46,659 nt of DNA from Hellea sp964576765 (lineage in GTDB: Bacteria; Pseudomonadota; Alphaproteobacteria; Caulobacterales; Maricaulaceae): NCBI GenBank assembly GCA_964576765.1, contig CAZNWH010000005.1, forward strand, positions 1 through 46,659, in the 5' to 3' direction. This document shows, piece after piece, positions 41,915 through 46,659 of this stretch. The first letter of the stretch is position 1, and each line of letters opens with the position of its first letter. The notes under the pieces are model-generated. The model was not told the DNA's origin and searched no databases. It worked only from the letters and a program-made list of their open reading frames with translations. A program made the position numbers and the translations under genes.

Positions 41915-42357
41915 TTAACAATATCAGCATTAACACCCTCACCACCCTCTTCTCCGTCAGCCCCATAAGACAAAAGGTCAAAAACGCCGTTATCACCAGG
42001 ATACCGATAAATATAGGGATTTCCCCAAGGGTCGTTTGGTAGCAATTTTACATACCCTCCTGGGCGATATCGACTTTCATCCACACCAGAAGGTTGCCTT
42101 CTCAAAGCTTCAAGCCCCGCATCTTCTTCTGGATAATCAAATATATCCAGATTATACATCTCCAACGCTTGTTCTATAATTCGAATATCAGATTTAGCTT
42201 TTTGCAGGCGGGCCTTTCCCGTTTCAGGCAAGAGATTGACCACAACAATTGTCGTCATAATACCTATAATTGCCAAAGCGACCAACACTTCAACAAGCGT
42301 AAACCCTTCTTCATTTTTGGCTTTTCCCAAGCTTTCAACACTATCTGAATTTTTCAT
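41905..42357 (-). CDS. gspG: Type II secretion system major pseudopilin G
   Basis: Main subunit of the pseudopilus, 150 residues. The prepilin site is G18|F19 in EEGFTLVEVLVALAIIGIMT, with E23 at +5. The C-terminal part has PNDPWGNPYIYRYPGDNG and FDLLSYGADGEEGGEG, the acidic loop that binds calcium in GspG. It lies 13 bases after gspF. Processing needs a prepilin peptidase, not present in the window. Confidence 0.95.
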   Translation of the reverse strand: MKNSDSVESLGKAKNEEGFTLVEVLVALAIIGIMTTIVVVNLLPETGKARLQKAKSDIRIIEQALEMYNLDIFDYPEEDAGLEALRRQPSGVDESRYRPGGYVKLLPNDPWGNPYIYRYPGDNGVFDLLSYGADGEEGGEGVNADIVNWQ

Positions 42358-42370
42358 ATCTATCTCCGTT

Positions 42371-43582
42371 CTAGAACACCGCAGTATTTATTTTTAGAAT
42401 AGGCATAAAGATGGCCGCAACAATTAATAGCACAACACAGCCTAAAATAACGATTATAAGCGGCTCAAGCAAATTAAGAAAAATGCCTGTTTTCGCCTCA
42501 AACTCATCTTCAAGATAATCAGCCGATTTAGCAAACATTTTCCCCATATCGCCACTAGCTTCGCCGCCTGCAACCATTTGCACTACAAGAGGCGGGAAAA
42601 CATTCGTATTCCTCATTGCCGAGCTTACGGCTGTTCCTTCTCGTACTTTTACACAAGCCTCTTCCACGGCGGCTCGCATCACAAAGTTTTTGATAGTATG
42701 CCGCGCGGTTTCCATGGCTGTTAACGCTGGCGTTCCGCTATCAATTAAGCCAGCCAAGGTTCTTGAAAACCTAGCTGCATTTACATCCCTGATGAATTTG
42801 CCAATCACAGGGAGTTTTAGTTTTTGTCCGTCCCATCGAAGCCTCAAGGCTTTTGTCTTCAAAGCTTGTTTAAATCCAAAAAAAGCAAGTCCCAATAAAA
42901 GTAAAGCCCAAAGGCCATAAGCTTGAAGCCACTGGGAAACATTAATGGTTTTCTGGGTTAAAATTGGTAATTCCTGTCCCAAAGTATCAAACTGCTCAAC
43001 CACTTTTGGGACAAGGAAAACCAATAAAGCAACCACGACCGTAAGAGCAACAAGACTAAGAATTATGGGGTAAACTGTAGCGCCCATAATTTTACGCCTA
43101 ATTTTCTGACTAGCCTCAAGGTCATCAGACAACCGATTTAAAACAGCCGGTAAACGTCCCGATGTTTCGCCTGAAGCGACCATGGCCGTGAATAGCTCTG
43201 GAAACACTTTGGGTTGTCCACGCAGCGCATCTGACAGGCGCAAACCTTCCATAACTTGTGCCCGTATATCCAGTAGAGCCGTCTTCATGGGAGAACGCTC
43301 AAATTGCAGGGCTGTAATTTTAAGCGCTTCTTCTACAGGCGTTGACGCGTCAATGAGAATAGCGAGTTGACGGGTCGCAAGGGTCAGGTCTTTGTGCTTA
43401 ACTCTGCTTGCACCTCCAACATTATTGCCTTGGTTTTTTTTGGCTTTGCTCGGTGATAAATCAACTGGCATCAAAGCGCGAGCGCGTAAAATATCACGAG
43501 CATCGCGGGCAGAACTCGCCATCACTGTACCCTTTTTGCGTTTACCCGCAACGTCTAAGGCAGCATAATCATAGGCTTCCAT
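42371..43582 (-). CDS. gspF: Type II secretion system inner-membrane platform protein F
   Basis: Polytopic platform protein of 403 residues. Two T2SSF domains are visible (about 70-190 and 270-395), each followed by a hydrophobic helix: VALTVVVALLVFLVPKVV and IVILGCVVLLIVAAIFMPIL, with a third at LWALLLLGLAFFGF. GLRLSDALRGQPKVFPELF and MVAGGEASGDMGKMF are family signatures. Its ATG overlaps the gspE stop by one base. Confidence 0.95.
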   Translation of the reverse strand: MEAYDYAALDVAGKRKKGTVMASSARDARDILRARALMPVDLSPSKAKKNQGNNVGGASRVKHKDLTLATRQLAILIDASTPVEEALKITALQFERSPMKTALLDIRAQVMEGLRLSDALRGQPKVFPELFTAMVASGETSGRLPAVLNRLSDDLEASQKIRRKIMGATVYPIILSLVALTVVVALLVFLVPKVVEQFDTLGQELPILTQKTINVSQWLQAYGLWALLLLGLAFFGFKQALKTKALRLRWDGQKLKLPVIGKFIRDVNAARFSRTLAGLIDSGTPALTAMETARHTIKNFVMRAAVEEACVKVREGTAVSSAMRNTNVFPPLVVQMVAGGEASGDMGKMFAKSADYLEDEFEAKTGIFLNLLEPLIIVILGCVVLLIVAAIFMPILKINTAVF

Positions 43583-45072
43583 CAGAGATCTTCGGCGGTT
43601 TTAGCTTTGCAAACCCGCAACACTTCTTCAGCCGAAGTTTCTCCTGAAAGCACCTTATCCGCCCCATTGGAGAGAAGATTCTTGCTATTTTCAAAGGCAT
43701 ATTTCGACAATTCTGTTTCGCTGGCTCCATCATGAATCATAGCGCGCAGCTTATCATCCAGCGTTACAATTTCGTAAATCCCTAGTCGGCCTGTATACCC
43801 AATATCCTGACACTGGGAGCAACCTTGCGCTTTGTAGAATGTCACTTTGCTTTTCTTAATGCCTAACTCGGCCTGTTCCTGAACGGATGGCTCATAAGGT
43901 GTTTTGCAGTTCGAGCATAAACGGCGAACCAATCGTTGGGCTACTAACGCCGCTATCGTGGAAGACAATAAAAAGGGCTCAACACCCATATCTCGCAGAC
44001 GGGCGATTGCCGCAACGGCAGAATTTGTATGAACAGTTGAGAGTACCAAGTGACCTGTCAAAGAAGCTTGTACGGCTATTTCAGCTGTTTCCGGGTCGCG
44101 AATTTCTCCGACCATCACCACATCAGGATCTTGACGCAAAATTGCGCGCAGGCCCGCGGCGAAAGTCATTCCGACTTGGCTGTTCACCTGTGTCTGCCCA
44201 ATCCCGTCAAGAGCATATTCAATCGGATCTTCCACCGTCAGGACATTCCGTGAGCCATCATTGAGTTGCGAGAGCGCAGCGTAAAGCGTTGTTGTTTTTC
44301 CCGACCCGGTAGGCCCCGTCACCAATATAATCCCATTGGGCCGCATAAGCGCGGATTGGAATGGGTCTAAGACTTCCGCCTCCATACCTAATTCAGACAG
44401 TGTCAGACGGGATTGGTCTTGTTCCAAAATCCGCATGACAAGACGTTCGCCGTGCCGAGACGGCAAGGTAGAGACCCTAACATCAATTGCACGCTCACCC
44501 AGATTAAGCGAAAACCGTCCATCTTGAGGAATACGTTTCTTAGCAATATCAAGCTGAGCCATAACTTTAACACGAGACACTAATAATGCTGCCAGACGCG
44601 CCGGAAGGCTGAGCATTTCACGCAATGTTCCGTCAATTCGAAAGCGTACAGAGAGCCGTTTTTCATAAGGTTCGATATGAATATCAGAAGCGCGAGACCG
44701 AATCGCCTCTTGAAGGATGCCATTAATCAACCGAATAACGGGCGCATCATCCTGACTATCAAGGAGATCAGAGGTACGCGGCAGACCGCTAGCAAGCGCA
44801 TTTAAATCGCTAGGCGCGTCCATGGCATCTTCGGCCGAAGACGATAAGTCGGCATGAGCGTAAACTCTTGCAGCATGGTTCTCAAATTCACCGGGTGTTA
44901 CATCAAGCAATTTTGCAGGTCGGCCCAAAGCACGGCGAGCCTCTAAAATAGCCTCCAGTGTTGCGCCGGGACGCCGAGCTAAAACAGTTTCGCCATCCTG
45001 CTCAATAACAACAACGCCCTGAGCACGTGCGAAACCGTAGGTCAAAGTCGGGTTTGAAGAAGTGTCAGACAT
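43582..45072 (-). CDS. gspE: Type II secretion system ATPase E
   Basis: Hexameric cytoplasmic ATPase that drives pseudopilus assembly. I chose the ATG giving MSDTSSNPTLTYGFARAQG (496 residues) over an ATG 63 bases upstream. Landmarks are Walker A GPTGSGKTT from about residue 253, the Asp box VEDPIEYALDGIGQTQVN, Walker B VVMVGEIRDPETAEIA, the His box LSTVHTN and the zinc site CSNC followed by CSQC (CxxC-x~30-CxxC). It heads the operon gspEFGHIJKLM; gspC and gspD are not upstream. Confidence 0.95.
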   Translation of the reverse strand: MSDTSSNPTLTYGFARAQGVVVIEQDGETVLARRPGATLEAILEARRALGRPAKLLDVTPGEFENHAARVYAHADLSSSAEDAMDAPSDLNALASGLPRTSDLLDSQDDAPVIRLINGILQEAIRSRASDIHIEPYEKRLSVRFRIDGTLREMLSLPARLAALLVSRVKVMAQLDIAKKRIPQDGRFSLNLGERAIDVRVSTLPSRHGERLVMRILEQDQSRLTLSELGMEAEVLDPFQSALMRPNGIILVTGPTGSGKTTTLYAALSQLNDGSRNVLTVEDPIEYALDGIGQTQVNSQVGMTFAAGLRAILRQDPDVVMVGEIRDPETAEIAVQASLTGHLVLSTVHTNSAVAAIARLRDMGVEPFLLSSTIAALVAQRLVRRLCSNCKTPYEPSVQEQAELGIKKSKVTFYKAQGCSQCQDIGYTGRLGIYEIVTLDDKLRAMIHDGASETELSKYAFENSKNLLSNGADKVLSGETSAEEVLRVCKAKTAEDL

Positions 45073-45228
45073 AAATTTTAAATAACCTCGTAGGGTCTTG
45101 CTGTCACCTTTTGAATTATAACATTTACGCGACAACGTTAAATTTATCGTTTATCGCTATTTTTTGTTGTTTTTCGATAAAAAATAAGTTTAAATGCTAG
45201 AGTAAGAGACATTCAACCGGGGATAATA
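45073..45228. promoter_or_regulatory. Divergent intergenic region between gspE and the ABC ATPase
   Basis: About 156 A/T-rich bases that must hold promoters for both the gsp operon and the ABC genes. Runs such as TTTTTTGTTGTTTTTCG and several TTTA/TAAA blocks are seen, but no convincing paired -35/-10 or palindrome. Confidence 0.35.
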
Positions 45229-46125
45229 ATGCTATCTATTCAAAATGTTCATAAACGCTTTGGCGATGTCCATGCGATGAATAATATTAATCTAGACTTG
45301 GAAGCTGGTTTATTTGGACTGCTGGGCCCTAATGGGGCCGGCAAATCGACATTGATGCGCACCTTAGCCACGCTTCAAAACCCCGATGAAGGCATGATCA
45401 CCTATAATGGGACGGATATTACAAAAAACCCGAACATCATCCGATCAACTTTAGGGTATTTACCTCAAGATTTCGGAGTTTATCCCCGTATGAGTGCCAT
45501 GGCATTGCTTGATCACATTGCGGTATTAAAAGGTATTTCCGATAAAAGTGATCGCAAGGAACAAGTCGAAACCTTGTTACAAATGGTCAATCTCTGGACT
45601 CACAAATCAGCCTCGGTTGCAACATTTTCAGGAGGAATGCGCCAACGTTTTGGTGTGGCGCAAGCTTTATTAGGCGACCCTCATCTCATCATTGTAGATG
45701 AGCCCACCGCAGGGCTTGACCCGTTGGAACGACAACGGTTTTTGGATATTCTTTCGAGAGCAGGTGATGATAAAATTATTATATTGTCTACTCACATCAT
45801 CGAAGATGTTCGCGATTTATGTACGGATATGGGTGTCATGGGTGAAGGTAAGCTCATTGTCCGTGGAGCTCCTGAAGATTTAATTGACCGCATCCAAGGA
45901 CAGGTTTGGACACAACGCTTTGCAAGCGACGAAGAGGTTGATCGCTTAAAATCCGAAATGCAGGTTCTATCAACGCGCCGTCTCCGCGGCGCAACAGTTG
46001 TCTCTGTTTTATCCCCGACTTCCCCTTCATCAGAATGGGAACCTCGAGAGGTTATGCTCGAAGATGCTTACTTTGCTTATTTAAATGGATTTATTCAAGC
46101 AGAAGAGACTCACCATGCTGCGTAA
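45229..46125 (+). CDS. ABC-2-type transporter ATP-binding protein
   Basis: ATPase subunit of 298 residues. Walker A is GPNGAGKST at about 33-41, then LGYLPQDFGVYPRMSAMALL, signature FSGGMRQRFGVAQ at about 133-145, and Walker B LIIVDEPTAGLDP. The C-terminal 80 residues beyond the ATPase are divergent. GGGGATAATA precedes the ATG. It overlaps the next gene by 11 bases, whose product is its permease. The substrate is unknown. Confidence 0.9.
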   Translation: MLSIQNVHKRFGDVHAMNNINLDLEAGLFGLLGPNGAGKSTLMRTLATLQNPDEGMITYNGTDITKNPNIIRSTLGYLPQDFGVYPRMSAMALLDHIAVLKGISDKSDRKEQVETLLQMVNLWTHKSASVATFSGGMRQRFGVAQALLGDPHLIIVDEPTAGLDPLERQRFLDILSRAGDDKIIILSTHIIEDVRDLCTDMGVMGEGKLIVRGAPEDLIDRIQGQVWTQRFASDEEVDRLKSEMQVLSTRRLRGATVVSVLSPTSPSSEWEPREVMLEDAYFAYLNGFIQAEETHHAA

Positions 46126-46659
46126 ACTCCTCGGATTTGAGCTCTCTCTCCATACGCGTCAGATAGGGTTTTGGTTAGCTCTTATTGTTATGATTGCTAT
46201 TGGTTTGCTATTTTCATCTCATGAAGATTTCGCCATTGGCGTTGCTGGCGGGGAGCGTGTTAAGGTCAATGGCGCTATTCCGATCGCAATTACCGTATCA
46301 GCTTTCAGCCTATTTTCTATATTCTTTGCGGCTGTCTTCGTTGTCACGGGCGTTATGCGCGATGATACGCATAAATCCGTAGAGATTGTGCATGCCACAC
46401 CAGTTAAAACCAACGACATGCTAATATCACGCATGTTAGGCGTCTGGATTGTCACAGGGCTGTGTCTCTCTGGGCTCGTCATTGGCACAATGATCGGTCC
46501 CTTTATGCCATGGGCTGATAGTGAAACCTTTAAGAGCTTTAATATCATACATTATCTGCAACCTTTTTTCCTTTTTATTATCATAAATGCCCTACTTGTT
46601 TCGTCCATTTATACGGCGATAGCTGTCACCACGCGGAACCGAGCACTTGTTTATGTCAG
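46115..46659 (+). CDS. ABC-2-type permease, N-terminal part (cut by window edge)
   Basis: Membrane subunit that continues past the window; the 181 visible residues hold about four hydrophobic helices. It opens MLRKLLGFELSLHTRQIGFW, then a loop with VAGGERVKVNGAIPIAITV and VVTGVMRDDTHKSVEIVHATPVK. This N-terminal pattern is like the large bacterial ABC permeases that carry a C-terminal M1-type aminopeptidase, but that part is outside the window, so the fusion is only a guess. Confidence 0.72.
   Translation, partial: MLRKLLGFELSLHTRQIGFWLALIVMIAIGLLFSSHEDFAIGVAGGERVKVNGAIPIAITVSAFSLFSIFFAAVFVVTGVMRDDTHKSVEIVHATPVKTNDMLISRMLGVWIVTGLCLSGLVIGTMIGPFMPWADSETFKSFNIIHYLQPFFLFIIINALLVSSIYTAIAVTTRNRALVYV

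Noticed and set aside
1..46659. tRNA, rRNA, CRISPR, insertion sequence or phage genes
   Set aside because: No cloverleaf with CCA-type ends, no regularly spaced repeats, no transposase or integrase motifs were seen on reading both strands; a tRNAscan or Rfam search could not be run.

Overview
This window reads as a chromosomal segment of a marine, stalked or budding type alphaproteobacterium, probably Hyphomonadaceae/Maricaulales or a close relative. The clues are alphaproteobacterial versions of glyQS, etfBA with ETF-ubiquinone oxidoreductase, an NDUFA9-like dehydrogenase, an IalB-family protein and rpsA-ihfB, a full-length CtrA-type site (TTAA-N7-TTAAC) and a type II secretion operon. Base composition looks moderate (not computed). 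The placement is an inference from gene content only. I see no rRNA, tRNA, insertion sequence, prophage or CRISPR array; the content is mostly core metabolism and envelope biogenesis. No stretch longer than about 280 bases lacks a gene.

Layout. 1-2.4 kb (-): glyQ and glyS (glyS cut by the window edge). 2.5-3.0 kb (-): two tandem DUF2007 proteins. 3.1-5.0 kb: polyprenyl diphosphate synthase (+) converging on ispE (-). 5.0-8.5 kb (-): TPR lipoprotein and ETF-ubiquinone oxidoreductase. 8.6-11.2 kb (+): RimK-like ATP-grasp ligase, family-4-like uracil-DNA glycosylase, EamA transporter. 11.2-14.1 kb (-): WecG/TagA glycosyltransferase, a MinD/FlhG-like protein with a broken P-loop, an AraC-family regulator. 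14.2-18.9 kb (+): a 25-bp palindrome, an Atm1-type ABC exporter, then plsC, an LplT-like MFS carrier and a SpoU/TrmH methyltransferase. 19-20.6 kb (+): IalB-like protein behind a CtrA site, and a kinase-like HATPase-receiver protein without a phosphoacceptor-histidine domain. 20.8-22.7 kb (-): cobB-trmD-rplS. 22.7-25.2 kb (+): low-molecular-weight tyrosine phosphatase, NDUFA9-like protein, exported methyltransferase-like lipoprotein. 25.3-27.2 kb (-): ydbL, ynbE, ppa and a LysE-type exporter. 27.2-31.3 kb: exoD (+), etfBA (-), a VanZ-like protein (+), ada (-). 31.4-34.6 kb (+): rnd-like exonuclease, an LptC-LptA fusion, lptA, lptB. 34.7-37.3 kb (-): mscL, ihfB, rpsA. 37.6 kb (+): small lipoprotein. 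37.9-45.1 kb (-): gspEFGHIJKLM. 45.2 kb to the end (+): an ABC-2 ATPase and the start of its permease.

How the genes work together. ETF-alpha/beta and ETF-QO form one electron route to ubiquinone, encoded at two sites about 20 kb apart. LptC-LptA-LptB are the periplasmic and ATPase parts of LPS export. PlsC with the LplT-like carrier suggests lysophospholipid import and re-acylation. YnbE/YdbL belong to the YdbH inter-membrane bridge, although ydbH is not here. The gsp operon builds the inner-membrane platform and pseudopilus of a type II secretion system; the secretin (gspD), gspC, gspN and the prepilin peptidase must lie elsewhere.

The observations I rate most worth following are: two genes (ispE and the rimK-like gene) whose only start codons upstream of conserved N-terminal sequence are non-canonical, with AUA well placed in both; the LptC protein carrying a second LptA-like domain that shares a C-x4-C pair with the adjacent LptA; the DHp-less, lid-less histidine-kinase-like protein; the MinD/FlhG-like protein with a degenerate Walker A; and the 25-bp palindrome ahead of the ABC exporter. 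I did not find a clearly new defence or mobile system.
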